Shown here piece after piece: positions 52,867 to 61,906 of a DNA stretch of 64,000 nucleotides (its first letter is position 1; every line of letters starts with the position of its first letter). This DNA is from Hydrogenophaga sp. (GTDB lineage Bacteria; Pseudomonadota; Gammaproteobacteria; Burkholderiales; Burkholderiaceae_C): the NCBI RefSeq assembly GCF_025699295.1, contig NZ_JAILWB010000011.1, positions 124,001-188,000 of the forward strand, given 5' to 3'. A model generated the notes under the pieces. The model ran no database searches. It worked only from the letters and a program-made list of their open reading frames with translations, and was not told where the DNA came from. A program made the translations under genes and the position numbers.

Positions 52867-53548
52867 AGGCGTAAGTGATCCAGTCGCGGAAGTCCTTGCT
52901 GTCCAGGTGGGGCAAGGTGTTGTAGGTCAGCAGCGTGTGGCGCCTGGGGTTGAACTGGAACTCGGTCACCGCGCTGTTGCGGATGCGCAGGTTGAGTTCG
53001 ATCGTCGCCTCCGGACTCAGCCCCAGCACGTGACCGACGGCGGTGGAGATCGGGCCGCCACTGGAGACCAGCAACACGTTCTGTCCATGATGGTTCGCGC
53101 GCACATGGTCGAGTGCGCTGGTCACGCCGCGCACGAATTCGTTGTAGCTCGGCATGCCCTGCGGACTCACCGTGCCTGCCATCCACTGCGTGAGCCCGTC
53201 GCGCAGCAGACGGAAATGGTGGCGGTACAGCTCGGGGGCCTCCTCGGCAGTGCGCGGCTTCTCCAGTGGGTGCGGGTGGATGGCGCGGATCACCGCCTCG
53301 CTGTCGTATTCGTTCAGGCCTGCCCAGGCCAGCGGCTCATGAGACAGGCCCGCACCCTCGGCGATGCCGGCCCAGGTCTGCTGGTGGCGGCGCAGCGTGC
53401 CGGTGATCACGGCGTCGAACACGAGGCCGCGTTCGGCCCAGTGCCGGCCCAGTTGCACGCTCTGGCGCTGCCCCATCACACTGAGCTGGTCGTAGTCGTC
53501 CGCGCCAAACGAGGCCTGGCCGTGGCGCACAAGGTAGAGGGTTCCCAT
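52865..53548 (-). CDS. Histidine phosphatase family protein lacking the second catalytic His
   Basis: A 227-residue protein with the phosphoglycerate-mutase-like N-terminus MGTLYLVRHGQASFG (phospho-acceptor His9 in RHG), TGTLRRHQQTW and an acid/base-position Glu80 (LNEYD). The usual second active-site histidine (motif VxxHGG) is replaced: the segment reads LLVSSGGPIST, with Ser at residue 163. Activity as a classical phosphatase is therefore uncertain, although this SGG variant recurs in related bacteria. An ATG three codons upstream (53557) is an alternative start. The reaction and partner are unknown. Confidence 0.85.
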   Translation of the reverse strand: MGTLYLVRHGQASFGADDYDQLSVMGQRQSVQLGRHWAERGLVFDAVITGTLRRHQQTWAGIAEGAGLSHEPLAWAGLNEYDSEAVIRAIHPHPLEKPRTAEEAPELYRHHFRLLRDGLTQWMAGTVSPQGMPSYNEFVRGVTSALDHVRANHHGQNVLLVSSGGPISTAVGHVLGLSPEATIELNLRIRNSAVTEFQFNPRRHTLLTYNTLPHLDSKDFRDWITYA

Positions 53549-53751
53549 GGGCGGCATTCTGTGGCCCCGCGGTGGCTGCGATTTGTCCCGGCAGCGACTG
53601 CGCGGTGCCACGACAGTCGCACAGGTGTCTGTGCCTGGGGCTGGTGTGCGCCGGTCGGTGGAACTCGCGCGGCTTTTCGGTGCTTTTCCCGCCCTAGGCG
53701 GTGAAGACCCCGTGCTTCAATGACCGCTTATGTTTCCCTTCGTGTGCCCAC

Positions 53752-56079
53752 ATGCTGTTTGACATGCCCACCCTGCTGGCCGTGCGGGTCGGCGTCGACA
53801 TGCTGGTTGCCCTGGCGTTCTGGGGCCTGATGCGCCGATATCCCGGCATTGGCGGCCCGTCCTGGTGGGGCTTCGCTTCCCTGGTGTCGATCGTCGGATC
53901 AGTTGGCCTGTGGCTGCGCGGCAGCGCGCCTGATGCTCTGGCGTTCGGTCTGGGCAACACGGCCCTGTGCATGATTCCCTTGCTGTTCTGGATGGGTGTG
54001 CGCAGTTACCTGCACTTGCCTCGCCCGATGGTGCACGTGGCTTTGGTGGGCACGCTCACGCTGGTGGCCCAGCTCGTCTTCCTGCTGGTCTGGGATCTGC
54101 CCCGGATGCGGATGGCGAGCTTTGCCCTGGTGACCATCACCGTGACCGTGCTGGCGCTGCGCGACATGGTGCGGGCCGATCCGCTCAAGCGGGTGCCCGA
54201 AATGCAGGCCCTCAAGCTCCTGACTGCACTGGAGATGCTGGCGCTGATCGTGTTTGCATTGACCGTGCTGGTTGCCGGTCTGTCGGTGGCGAGCGTCGCG
54301 CCCACGGCCTTGTTCTTCTTCATGCTCGCCGGCTTGCTGCGCGCGGTGCTGTGCAGCGCGCTGGTGGCATACCGCCTGCGTGCTGATGGCGACAGGGCGC
54401 GCCAGGATCTGCAGCTGCGCGAGGCCAATTCGCGCGCCCTGATCGACAACCTCAGTGCGGGCGTGGTGGTGTATCGGCCCAACCACACGATCTCCAGTAT
54501 CAACAGCGCCGCGCGCCGCTTCTTCGGCTGGAGCGAGGGCGGTGCCAACCCGGCGCTGGCTGAGCCCACCGGGGCGGGCTGGCAGATGCTGCGCGGGGAT
54601 GGCCAGCCCATGCGCCGCCACGAGATGCCATTCGAGCACGTGCTGGCCACAGGCTTGCCGGTGAGGAACGTGGTAGTGGGTGTGCCTGTGGGCGGTGGCG
54701 ACACGGTGCACTGGGCCCTGTGCAACGGCTACCCCGAGAGCGATGCGCAGGGCGGTTTGCGCCACGTGGTGCTGACCTTCATCGACATCACCTCGCTCAA
54801 GACAGCGCAGGGCGAGCAGAAGGCCCTGCAGGCGCAGCTGGCGCAGTCGCAAAAGATGGAGGCGCTGGGCACGCTCGCGGGCGGGGTGGCGCACGATTTC
54901 AACAACATCCTGGCCGCCATCCTCGGCAACGCCGACCTGGCGCGCCAGGACCTCGCGCACGACGCGCCGGCGCGCGAGAGCCTGCACGAGATCAGCACCG
55001 CTGCGCGCCGGGGCCGCGAGCTGGTGCGCCAGATCCTGGCCTTCAGCCGCCAGCAGCCGGCCGAGCGCACGCGCGTGGACGTGGGGGCCATCCTGGCCGA
55101 GACCTGCGGGCTGATGCGTTCCGCAGTACCCCCGCACGTGCAACTGCTGCACGAATGCCACCCGGAAACACCGGCTGTTCTGGCGGATGCCACGCAGCTC
55201 GGCCAGGTGCTGATCAACCTCGGCACCAATGCCGTGCATGCCCTGGAGGGCCGCGCCGGCAGGGTGGAGTGCCACCTCGACAGCGTGCCCGCGAGCGATC
55301 CGTGCCTGCCCGCCGACGTGGCCGCCACCTGCGCCAAGGCGGGAGTGGGCGCGGTGCGCCTGAGGGTGAGCGACAACGGTTGCGGCATGTCCGAGGCGGT
55401 GCGCAGCCGGATCTTCGAACCTTTCTTCACGACCAAGGCGGTGGGCAGGGGGACCGGTCTGGGCCTGCCGGTGGTGCTGGGCATCGTGCAGGTGCACGGC
55501 GGCGCCATCGATGTGCAGAGCCGCCCTGGCCAGGGCACGACGTTCACGCTGTACTTCCCCGCCGCGCCCGACAGTCCGCTTCCACCGACCCCCGATCCCG
55601 TCGCGGCCACAAAGACCGCTGATCCCGTCACAATGACCCTTCGCCCCCCAGAGGACCCTGAGACCGACCGAACGGAGACCCCTTCCATGGCCGAAGCCCT
55701 GCCTGCGGAACAACCTCACATCCTGTACCTGGACGACGATGACACGCTCGTCTTCCTGGTGCGCCGGCTGCTGGAGCGGCGCGGTTACTGCGTGACCGCG
55801 TTCACCGACCAGCAGCAGGCGGTCAAGGCCGTGAGCGAGAACCCCCAGGGCTTCCATCTGATGCTGACCGACTACAACATGCCCGGCATGTCGGGCCTGG
55901 ATGTGGCGCGCGCGGTGCTGGCGCTCAACCCGAAACTGCCGGTGGCGGTGGCTTCGGGCTACATCACCGACGAACTGCAGGCGGAGGCCAAGGCGGCGGG
56001 CGTGCGCGAGGTGGTCTTCAAGACCGACGCGGTGGAGGCGTTCTGCGAGGTGGTCGCACGCCTGGTCAAGCCGGATTGA
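53752..56079 (+). CDS. Hybrid membrane sensor histidine kinase
   Basis: A 775-residue protein. Six or seven N-terminal membrane spans (about residues 5-205) lead to a PAS domain (LIDNLSAGVVVYRPNHTISSIN) and HisKA with His381 in GGVAHDFNNILAAILGNADL. The HATPase has SDNGCGM and GTGLGLPVVLG. After a Pro/Thr-rich linker there is a C-terminal receiver with an acidic LDDDDT, Asp707 in LTDYNMPGMSG and Lys in VVFKTD. No response-regulator gene is next to it, so it may signal through a distant partner by phosphorelay. The chosen ATG gives MLFDMPTLLAV; another lies four codons on. It is convergent with the dehydratase gene. Confidence 0.9.
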   Translation: MLFDMPTLLAVRVGVDMLVALAFWGLMRRYPGIGGPSWWGFASLVSIVGSVGLWLRGSAPDALAFGLGNTALCMIPLLFWMGVRSYLHLPRPMVHVALVGTLTLVAQLVFLLVWDLPRMRMASFALVTITVTVLALRDMVRADPLKRVPEMQALKLLTALEMLALIVFALTVLVAGLSVASVAPTALFFFMLAGLLRAVLCSALVAYRLRADGDRARQDLQLREANSRALIDNLSAGVVVYRPNHTISSINSAARRFFGWSEGGANPALAEPTGAGWQMLRGDGQPMRRHEMPFEHVLATGLPVRNVVVGVPVGGGDTVHWALCNGYPESDAQGGLRHVVLTFIDITSLKTAQGEQKALQAQLAQSQKMEALGTLAGGVAHDFNNILAAILGNADLARQDLAHDAPARESLHEISTAARRGRELVRQILAFSRQQPAERTRVDVGAILAETCGLMRSAVPPHVQLLHECHPETPAVLADATQLGQVLINLGTNAVHALEGRAGRVECHLDSVPASDPCLPADVAATCAKAGVGAVRLRVSDNGCGMSEAVRSRIFEPFFTTKAVGRGTGLGLPVVLGIVQVHGGAIDVQSRPGQGTTFTLYFPAAPDSPLPPTPDPVAATKTADPVTMTLRPPEDPETDRTETPSMAEALPAEQPHILYLDDDDTLVFLVRRLLERRGYCVTAFTDQQQAVKAVSENPQGFHLMLTDYNMPGMSGLDVARAVLALNPKLPVAVASGYITDELQAEAKAAGVREVVFKTDAVEAFCEVVARLVKPD

Positions 56080-56114
56080 ATGAGGACGACCCGCGCCGCA
56101 GCGCAGCGCGGGGA

Positions 56115-57083
56115 TCACCGCCCGTTCAATACAGCGGCCAGCATGTCGCTGTCCACATTGCCGCCACTCAGTGTGGTGCCCACCACCTGCCCCCGCAGGG
56201 TGTCGCGTTCCTGCCAGGCGGCGGCGAAGCCCGCAGCGCCCGCACCCTCGGCCACGTTGTGGGTGTCGGCGAACAGCAGGCGCATGGCCTGCGCGATTTG
56301 ATCGTCGCTCACCTGCACGATGCGCTCCAGGTGCGGCCCCAGCACCTCAAGCGCGGCGGCGTCGGCCACGCGGCAGGCCATGCCGTCGGCCAGCCGGGTG
56401 CTCACGGGTGCCTCGACGACACGGCCCGCGGCCAGTGAATCGGCGTACGTGGTGGCGTGCGCGCTGACCACGCCGATGATGCGCACCGGATGCCGCAGGG
56501 CCAGCTTGGCGGCGATCGCCGAGCAGGCGCCTGAACCGAGGCCGATCGGCACGTAGAGCACGTCGAGCTGCGGCGCGGCGCGCAGGAACTCCCACCAGCA
56601 GGTGCTCACGCCGCGCAGCAGGTCGGCGTGGAAGCTCGGCACCATGTGGGCACCACGCGCGGCGGCGAGTTCGATGGCGTGCTCGCGGCTGGCCTGGAAG
56701 TCGTCACCGTGTTCGATCAGCGTGGCGCCAAGCGCGCGCATGGCGGCGTTCTTTTCGACCGAATTGCCGTGCGGCACGACGATGGTGCAGGCCACGCCAT
56801 GCGCGCGAGCCGCCCAGCCCACGCTCTGGCCGTGGTTGCCGCGCGTGGCGCTGACCACTTCACGCGGCAGCTCGCCCCGGTGCTTCAACTGATCGAAATA
56901 CGTCAGGCCGCCGCGGACCTTGAATGCGCCCACCGGCGTGTGGTTCTCGTGCTTGAGCCAGCAGTCGGTGCCCAGGCGCGCGCTCAGCGTGGCCCAGCGG
57001 TACTGTGGCGTGGGCGCGAACTCGCGGTAGACCACGCGGGCGGCGGCCTCGATCTCGGACAGCGTGGGCAGGGCCTGGCTCAT
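56115..57083 (-). CDS. Threonine-dehydratase-like PLP enzyme (fold type II)
   Basis: A 322-residue enzyme: PLP lysine in PVGAFKVRGGLTYF, substrate loop TRGNHGQSVGWAA, SVEKNAAMRALGA, phosphate-binding glycines in IGLGSGACSAIAAK, and the C-terminal GTTLSGGNVD. No ACT regulatory domain is present, so it resembles the catabolic or serine/threonine-dehydratase group, which also includes diaminopropionate lyases and beta-hydroxy-amino-acid dehydratases. It is the last gene of an eight-gene operon and its ATG overlaps the VOC-gene stop by 4 bp. Likely job: deaminate a hydroxy-amino acid handled by this operon (inference). Confidence 0.88.
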   Translation of the reverse strand: MSQALPTLSEIEAAARVVYREFAPTPQYRWATLSARLGTDCWLKHENHTPVGAFKVRGGLTYFDQLKHRGELPREVVSATRGNHGQSVGWAARAHGVACTIVVPHGNSVEKNAAMRALGATLIEHGDDFQASREHAIELAAARGAHMVPSFHADLLRGVSTCWWEFLRAAPQLDVLYVPIGLGSGACSAIAAKLALRHPVRIIGVVSAHATTYADSLAAGRVVEAPVSTRLADGMACRVADAAALEVLGPHLERIVQVSDDQIAQAMRLLFADTHNVAEGAGAAGFAAAWQERDTLRGQVVGTTLSGGNVDSDMLAAVLNGR

Positions 57084-57775
57084 GGCGAGGAGAGCAGGGC
57101 CACGCGGCCTTGCGCCGGGGTGTCGAGTTCGGCCGTGAGGCCGGCGGGGCCGTCGCTCACGGTCAGCCCCTTCAGGCGCAGCACCTGCAGCGCCGCGCGC
57201 AGGCCGGCCGCTCCCGCATGGCGCAGGCGCAGCTGGCGCAGCGACACGCCGCTGTCGGGCATGTGGCGGGTGGGGTGTGTGCCCACCCACTGGATCAGCG
57301 TGGGCAGTGCGCCGTTGAACAGGCGCTGGCCGTCGTCGCGCACGCTGATGTGCCATTGCAGCAGGCCCTCGGGGGTCTGGCGCGAGGCGCTGACCACCGG
57401 CCCGCGCGGGATGCCGATGGCCTGGAGCGCGGCCACGGCCGCGCCGATGTCGGGCACGCTGGCGACCCAGTGCACCAGCTGCGGGCCGTGCTGCGCCAGC
57501 CGCGCGTGCATGGCCGGGTCGTCCAGGTCGAACCAGCGCCGCTGATGGGCTGCCCGCGTGGGCGTGGCCTTGGGGTCGATGGCAATGATCTCGAGGTAAG
57601 CGGCGGGCGGGCCGCTGCCATCGAGCTTGAGCAAGCGGTTGTGGGTGCCGAACAGCGGGTGCGCGCCACCCGGACCGGGCGTCACGCCCAGCGTGGCTTC
57701 GCACCAGGCCACGCCTTCGTCGAGCGTGCGCGCGGCCACCACGAGGTGGTCGATGCAGGTGCGGGCCTCAGTCAT
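57080..57775 (-). CDS. VOC-superfamily (glyoxalase-like domain) protein
   Basis: A 231-residue protein beginning TCIDHLVVAARTLDEGVAWCEATLGV with paired beta-alpha-beta units (GTHNRLLKLDG, AYLEIIAIDPKATP, ISVRDDGQRLFNGALPTLIQW). This is the Glyoxalase_3-type arrangement found in uncharacterised proteobacterial operons. A metal site may be formed by the N-terminal His (IDHLV) and Glu (YLEII). The reaction is unknown; the fold hosts isomerases, dioxygenases and glutathione-dependent enzymes. Overlaps cupin (8 bp) and dehydratase (4 bp) genes. Confidence 0.82.
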   Translation of the reverse strand: MTEARTCIDHLVVAARTLDEGVAWCEATLGVTPGPGGAHPLFGTHNRLLKLDGSGPPAAYLEIIAIDPKATPTRAAHQRRWFDLDDPAMHARLAQHGPQLVHWVASVPDIGAAVAALQAIGIPRGPVVSASRQTPEGLLQWHISVRDDGQRLFNGALPTLIQWVGTHPTRHMPDSGVSLRQLRLRHAGAAGLRAALQVLRLKGLTVSDGPAGLTAELDTPAQGRVALLSSP

Positions 57776-58238
57776 ACGGCGTTCCGTCCTTGTGCGAAAA
57801 GCGCCACTGGCCGCCAAGCTGCAGGGCCTGCAGGTCGTCGTCCGGATAACTTGCGGTGTCACCGGCGGTGCGGTCGCCCACCTCCAGGTACACGACCTCC
57901 TGCGAGGTCTCGTTGATCAGCCGGTGGCCGTCGCCGCTGCCGGCGGCGAAGCCGGCGCAGTCGCCCGGTGCCAGGGGGGTGTGGCCCGCGTCGGTGTGCA
58001 GCGTCGGATGGCCTTGCAGGATGTAGACGAACTCGTCCTGCCGGCTGTGCGCATGGCGCAGCGCGGACACCGCGCCGGGTGCCATGCGCACGAGGTTGAC
58101 GCCGAAATTCGTGAGCCCGAACAGATCACCCAGTGGGTGTTTCTGCCGGCCCGTCATGCGCGAGGCGAATGGCTCGGGGTAGTTGGATGGTTTGGTGCGC
58201 AGCGGCGTCGCGGCAGCGGTCAGGGATACGGGCTTCAC
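57768..58238 (-). CDS. Cupin-domain protein
   Basis: A 156-residue single cupin. Motif 1 reads ALRHAHSRQDEFVYILQG, with the two His and a Glu of the metal site. Motif 2 reads LAPGDCAGFAAGSGDGHRLINET with the third His. RFSHKDGTPYD at the C-terminus is typical of small cupins annotated from amino-acid or sugar operons. The function may be enzymatic (isomerase/dioxygenase) or binding. It starts within the PhzF-like gene stop (4-bp overlap), in the same operon. Confidence 0.87.
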   Translation of the reverse strand: MKPVSLTAAATPLRTKPSNYPEPFASRMTGRQKHPLGDLFGLTNFGVNLVRMAPGAVSALRHAHSRQDEFVYILQGHPTLHTDAGHTPLAPGDCAGFAAGSGDGHRLINETSQEVVYLEVGDRTAGDTASYPDDDLQALQLGGQWRFSHKDGTPYD

Positions 58239-59089
58239 AGCGACACCTCGCCTTCAATACAGGTGATGCAGTCACCCCCGATCCAGATGTTGCCGTCGGC
58301 ATCGCGATCCACGTTCACGCGCCCACGGCGCCCCATGGCTGTGCCCTGCGACGCGACGTAGTTCGGCGGTGCCAGGCCCGCGCCGATCAGCCACTGCGCC
58401 ACCGCGGCGTTGAGGCTGCCAGTGACCGGGTCTTCGGTGAGTGACTGGTGGCTCTGGAAGAAGGCGCGCAGCTCGAAGGCGGTGTCCGATCCCGCAGGCT
58501 GCGGCGCCACCAGGCCAATCTCCATGCCGGCGAGGACCGAGGCGTCGGGCCGCACAGCGAGCACCTGCTCGGCCGAGCGCAGCATCACACCGCGCCAGGG
58601 TGGGCCGTTCTCGCACCAGGCGTGGGCGACGATGTCCTCGCGCGCCAGGCCCAGGCCACGCGCGATCAGGGCCACGTCGGTCTCATCGAGCGGGCCGCTG
58701 CGCCGCAGCGGGGGCGCGGCGAACGCCATGCGTGCACCGTCGCGCCGGATGCGCACCAGCCCGACGCCGCATTCCTGCACCACGTGTTGCCCGGCGTGCG
58801 GCTGGCCACCTGCCTGCAGCCAGGCGTGGCAACTGCCCAGCGTGGGGTGGCCGGCGAAAGGCAGCTCGCGGCCCGGGCAGAAGATGCGCACGCGGTAGTC
58901 CGCGCCGGCGGCCCGGCCTTCGTCGGTGGGCGGCAGCAGGAAGGTGCACTCGGACAGATTGGTCCAGTCGGTGAAGCGCTGCATGGCTTCGGTGCTCAGG
59001 CCACTGCCGTCGAGCACCACGCCCAGCGGGTTGCCTAGGTAGGCCGTGTCGGTGAACACGTCGACTTGCTTGAACGGGCGTTGCGTCAT
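58235..59089 (-). CDS. PhzF-family isomerase-like protein
   Basis: A 284-residue protein with the diaminopimelate-epimerase-like fold of PhzF: FKQVDVFTDTAYLGNPLGVVLDG at the start, NLSECTFLLPP carrying the catalytic-position Glu, RELPFAGHPTLGSCHAWL and EDPVTGSLNAAVAQWL. The family is named from phenazine synthesis, but no other phz gene occurs here and most PhzF homologues have unknown substrates, probably isomerising an amino-acid-derived acid. ATG chosen at the family start with GGAG upstream. It follows the glutathione transferase gene by 16 bp. Confidence 0.9.
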   Translation of the reverse strand: MTQRPFKQVDVFTDTAYLGNPLGVVLDGSGLSTEAMQRFTDWTNLSECTFLLPPTDEGRAAGADYRVRIFCPGRELPFAGHPTLGSCHAWLQAGGQPHAGQHVVQECGVGLVRIRRDGARMAFAAPPLRRSGPLDETDVALIARGLGLAREDIVAHAWCENGPPWRGVMLRSAEQVLAVRPDASVLAGMEIGLVAPQPAGSDTAFELRAFFQSHQSLTEDPVTGSLNAAVAQWLIGAGLAPPNYVASQGTAMGRRGRVNVDRDADGNIWIGGDCITCIEGEVSL

Positions 59090-59105
59090 CGGAGGTCTCC
59101 AGGCT

Positions 59106-59726
59106 TCAGGACAGGGGCAGATCGAGCACGCCGCGGCTCGCGGGCATGGCGAGCCAGCCGGCGTACCAGCGTTCGAGATGCGGCCTGGGCGGGCGTGGCT
59201 GCGGCAGGCCCCACCAGCGGTGGACTTCGCAGGCGATCGGGATGTCGGCCATGGACAGGGTGTCGCCGGCCATGAAGGGCTGGCGCGCAAGGTGCCGGTC
59301 GAGCAGCGCGAACAGCGGCTCGGTGGCAGCCACCGACTGCGCGATCACCTGCGGGCTGCGCTGCTCCGCCGGGGTGCGGAACCACTGCACGAAAGCCGGG
59401 CCGCCCGCGCGGTTGAGCGTGGTCTGCTGCCAGTCCATCCAGCGCTCGGCGTCGAAGCGCTGCCGCAGGTCGGCGGGATAGAGCTTGCCCTGCCTGGCGC
59501 AGAGGTAGCGCACGATGGTGTTGCTCTCCCAGAGCGTGAAGTCACCGTCCTGCAGCAGCGGTACCAGGCCGTTGGGGTTGCGTGTGCGGTAGTCGGGCGT
59601 GTCCACCACGCCGTAGGCCAGGCCGGCGTTGGTGCGCGGCAGATCGATGCCGAGCACCTGCGCGCACAGCACCACCTTGCGCACATTGATCGAGCTAAGC
59701 CGACCCCAGAGATGCAGGGTGGTCAT
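59106..59726 (-). CDS. Glutathione S-transferase family protein
   Basis: A 206-residue protein: thioredoxin-like domain with WGRLSSINVRKVVLCAQVLGI, RNPNGLVPLLQDGDFTLWESNTIVRYL (cis-Pro and Glu-Ser glutathione contact), then helical domain with FMAGDTLSMADIPIACEVHRW. It belongs to the theta/beta-like bacterial group. Its ATG lies in the aminotransferase stop (4-bp overlap). In this operon it may conjugate or isomerise a reactive intermediate, perhaps an unsaturated keto acid from the PLP enzymes (inference). Confidence 0.9.
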   Translation of the reverse strand: MTTLHLWGRLSSINVRKVVLCAQVLGIDLPRTNAGLAYGVVDTPDYRTRNPNGLVPLLQDGDFTLWESNTIVRYLCARQGKLYPADLRQRFDAERWMDWQQTTLNRAGGPAFVQWFRTPAEQRSPQVIAQSVAATEPLFALLDRHLARQPFMAGDTLSMADIPIACEVHRWWGLPQPRPPRPHLERWYAGWLAMPASRGVLDLPLS

Positions 59727-60943
59727 GTGCCCCGCTGCTCCCGTATGGCCCGGGCCAGCGCGGCAATGCCGATGCGGATCTGCTCCACGCTGGCGGTGAC
59801 GAAGCTCAGGCGCAGGGTGCGCGCATCGGGTTCGCCGGCGTAGAACGCGGCACCCGGCACGAAGGCCACGCCCTTGTCCACCGCGCGTGGCAGCAGGTCG
59901 ATCGCGCTCATGCCGGCGGGCAAGCGCAGCCAGAGGAACATGCCACCGTCGGGTGAGTTCCATTGCACGTCCAGCCCCTCCATCTCCTGGCCCAGGCAGT
60001 CGAGCATGGTCGCGCACTGGCTCTTGTACAGCGCGCGGATGGTGGGTACGTGGCGCTCCAGAAAGCCGTCCTTGATGACCTCGGCCACCATGCGCTGGTT
60101 GAAGCCGGGGCTGTGCAGGTCGGCCGCCTGCTTGGCCTGCAGCAGCTTGGGGTACACCGACGCGGGCGCCACGATGAAGCCCAGGCGCAAGCCGGGGGCG
60201 AGCACCTTGGAGAAGGAACCGAGGTAGATGCAGCCCTCGGGGTGGCGCGCGGCCAGCGGCGGGGGTGGTGGCGCATCGAACCAGAGGTCGCCGTAGGGGT
60301 TGTCCTCGACGATGGGCAGGCCCAGCGCGGCCGCGCGTGCCACCAGCGCGGCGCGGCGCGCCTCGCTCATGCTGCGCCCGGTGGGGTTCTGGAAGTTGGG
60401 CAGCACATACAGGAAGCGCGCGCGGTCCGCGCCGCTGCCCAATTGCCGTTCGAGATCGTCCACGTCGATGCCCTCGGCGTCGCTGGCCACGCTGCGGATC
60501 TCGGGCTCCATGGGCGTGAAGGCCTGCAGCGCGCCCAGGTAGGTGGGTGTTTCCACCAGCACGCGGCTGCCGCTGTCGACCAGCACCTTGGCCACCAGGT
60601 CCAGGCCCTGCTGGCTGCCGGTGGTGATCAGCACCTGGGCCGGGTCCACCGCCCAGGGCAGTTGCGCGGCGACCGCCTCGCGCAGCGGTGCGTAGCCTTC
60701 GCTGGCGGCGTACTGCAGCGCGGCCTGGCCGTCTTGCGCCAGCACCTTGGCGCAGGCGGCAGCAAACTCGGTCACAGGAAAAGTCTTGGGGGAGGGCAGG
60801 CCGCCGGCGAAGCTGATGATGCCGGGCTTCTCGGTCACCTTGAGGATCTCGCGGATGACCGAGGGGTTCATGCGCGCGGCGCGGCGCGCCAGCGTCCAGG
60901 GCGTCGCGGCAGTAGACGGGGTGGGCAGGTCGTTGGGCTTCAT
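59723..60943 (-). CDS. PLP-dependent aminotransferase (fold type I, 2-aminoadipate/LysN-like)
   Basis: A 406-residue aminotransferase: ISFAGGLPSPKTFPV, ITTGSQQGLDLVAKV, PNFQNPTGRSMSEARR, IVEDNPYGDLWF, the PLP lysine in LGSFSKVLAPGLRLGF, and LRLSFVTAS with the carboxylate-binding Arg. This is the group of 2-aminoadipate and aromatic/branched-chain transaminases that also gave rise to MocR regulators. It has no DNA-binding domain. It starts 12 bp after the EamA gene stop. The divergent regulator has the same fold, so enzyme and regulator may bind the same amino acid. Confidence 0.92.
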   Translation of the reverse strand: MKPNDLPTPSTAATPWTLARRAARMNPSVIREILKVTEKPGIISFAGGLPSPKTFPVTEFAAACAKVLAQDGQAALQYAASEGYAPLREAVAAQLPWAVDPAQVLITTGSQQGLDLVAKVLVDSGSRVLVETPTYLGALQAFTPMEPEIRSVASDAEGIDVDDLERQLGSGADRARFLYVLPNFQNPTGRSMSEARRAALVARAAALGLPIVEDNPYGDLWFDAPPPPPLAARHPEGCIYLGSFSKVLAPGLRLGFIVAPASVYPKLLQAKQAADLHSPGFNQRMVAEVIKDGFLERHVPTIRALYKSQCATMLDCLGQEMEGLDVQWNSPDGGMFLWLRLPAGMSAIDLLPRAVDKGVAFVPGAAFYAGEPDARTLRLSFVTASVEQIRIGIAALARAIREQRGT

Positions 60944-60955
60944 GGGTTTCTCCGG

Positions 60956-61906
60956 TCAGATCCGTTCGGTCGCGGCGCGTGCGCTGGCGTGCACCGGCAT
61001 TTTCCTGCCGATGAAGACGGTGGCGATCACGGCGGCGGCAAAGCCCAGCGTGAGCGCGTCCAGCCGTTCGCCCAGCAGGGGCACGGCAAACAACATGCCG
61101 AGGATGGGTTGCACCAGTTGCACCTGGCTCACGCGCACCGTGCCGCCCAGGGCCAGGCCGCGGTACCAGGCAAAGAAGCCGATCCACATCGAGAACACGG
61201 CGGTGTAGGCGAAGCCCCACCAGGCCGAGGCGGGCAGCGCTGCCTGCGGACGGGTGAGGACGGCCAGCGGCAAGGTGAGCGGCAGTGCGATCAGCAGCGC
61301 CCAGCAGATCACGTGCTCGGCCCGCATGCGCTGGGACAGCCGCGCGCCGTAGGCGTAACCGATGGCCGCGCAGAGCATGGCCAGGAGCAAAAGGGCATCA
61401 GCCGGGTGCACGTTGAGGCCGGCGCTGCCCGAGCGCAGCACGGCGAAGCCGATCACCAGCGCACTGCCCAGCGCCGCGCAGAGCCAGAAGCCGCTGGACG
61501 GACGCTGGCGGTGCAGCAGTGCGGCCACGGCCGCGGTGGCCAGTGGCAGAACGCCCACGATCACGCTGGCGTGCACCGCTTCCACGTAGCGCATGGCCGC
61601 CGAAGTGAACAGGGGGAAGCCGAAGACCACACCAGCCGACGTGATGGCCAGCGGCCACAGATCCTGGTGCCGCGGCAGCGGCGCGCGCGTGGCCACGAGG
61701 AACACGATGGAGAGCAGCGCCGCCACGACAGCACGGCCGAGTGCCACGAACACGCCCGACATCTGTGGCGCATCGACCGTGCCGACGGCCAGCCGCGTCA
61801 TGGGCAGCGTGAGCGCAAACATCGTCACGCCCAGCAGGCCCAGCAGCAGTCCCCGGTTGGCGGGCCGGTCGATCCAGCGCGGGGCAGGCAATGCCTGTGT
61901 GCTCAT
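60956..61906 (-). CDS. EamA/DMT-family transporter
   Basis: A 316-residue membrane protein with about ten spans formed by two EamA repeats (GLLGVTMFALTLPMTRLA near the N-terminus and WWGFAYTAVFSMWIGFFAW in the second half, ending QLVQPILGMLFAVPLLGE). The family exports amino acids and related metabolites (for example threonine/homoserine, cysteine pathway intermediates). The start overlaps the LysE-gene stop by 4 bp, so two different exporters are made from one message. Confidence 0.9.
   Translation of the reverse strand: MSTQALPAPRWIDRPANRGLLLGLLGVTMFALTLPMTRLAVGTVDAPQMSGVFVALGRAVVAALLSIVFLVATRAPLPRHQDLWPLAITSAGVVFGFPLFTSAAMRYVEAVHASVIVGVLPLATAAVAALLHRQRPSSGFWLCAALGSALVIGFAVLRSGSAGLNVHPADALLLLAMLCAAIGYAYGARLSQRMRAEHVICWALLIALPLTLPLAVLTRPQAALPASAWWGFAYTAVFSMWIGFFAWYRGLALGGTVRVSQVQLVQPILGMLFAVPLLGERLDALTLGFAAAVIATVFIGRKMPVHASARAATERI

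Noticed and set aside
53701..53751. An upstream start (GTG at 53701) for the hybrid kinase
   Set aside because: It would add 17 residues (MKTPCFNDRLCFPSCAH) that precede the first membrane span and do not improve it; an internal ATG is closer to the hydrophobic start.
58235..59089. Phenazine biosynthesis locus, suggested by the PhzF-like gene
   Set aside because: No phzA/B, D, E, G or S-like genes are present; PhzF homologues are widespread outside phenazine producers.
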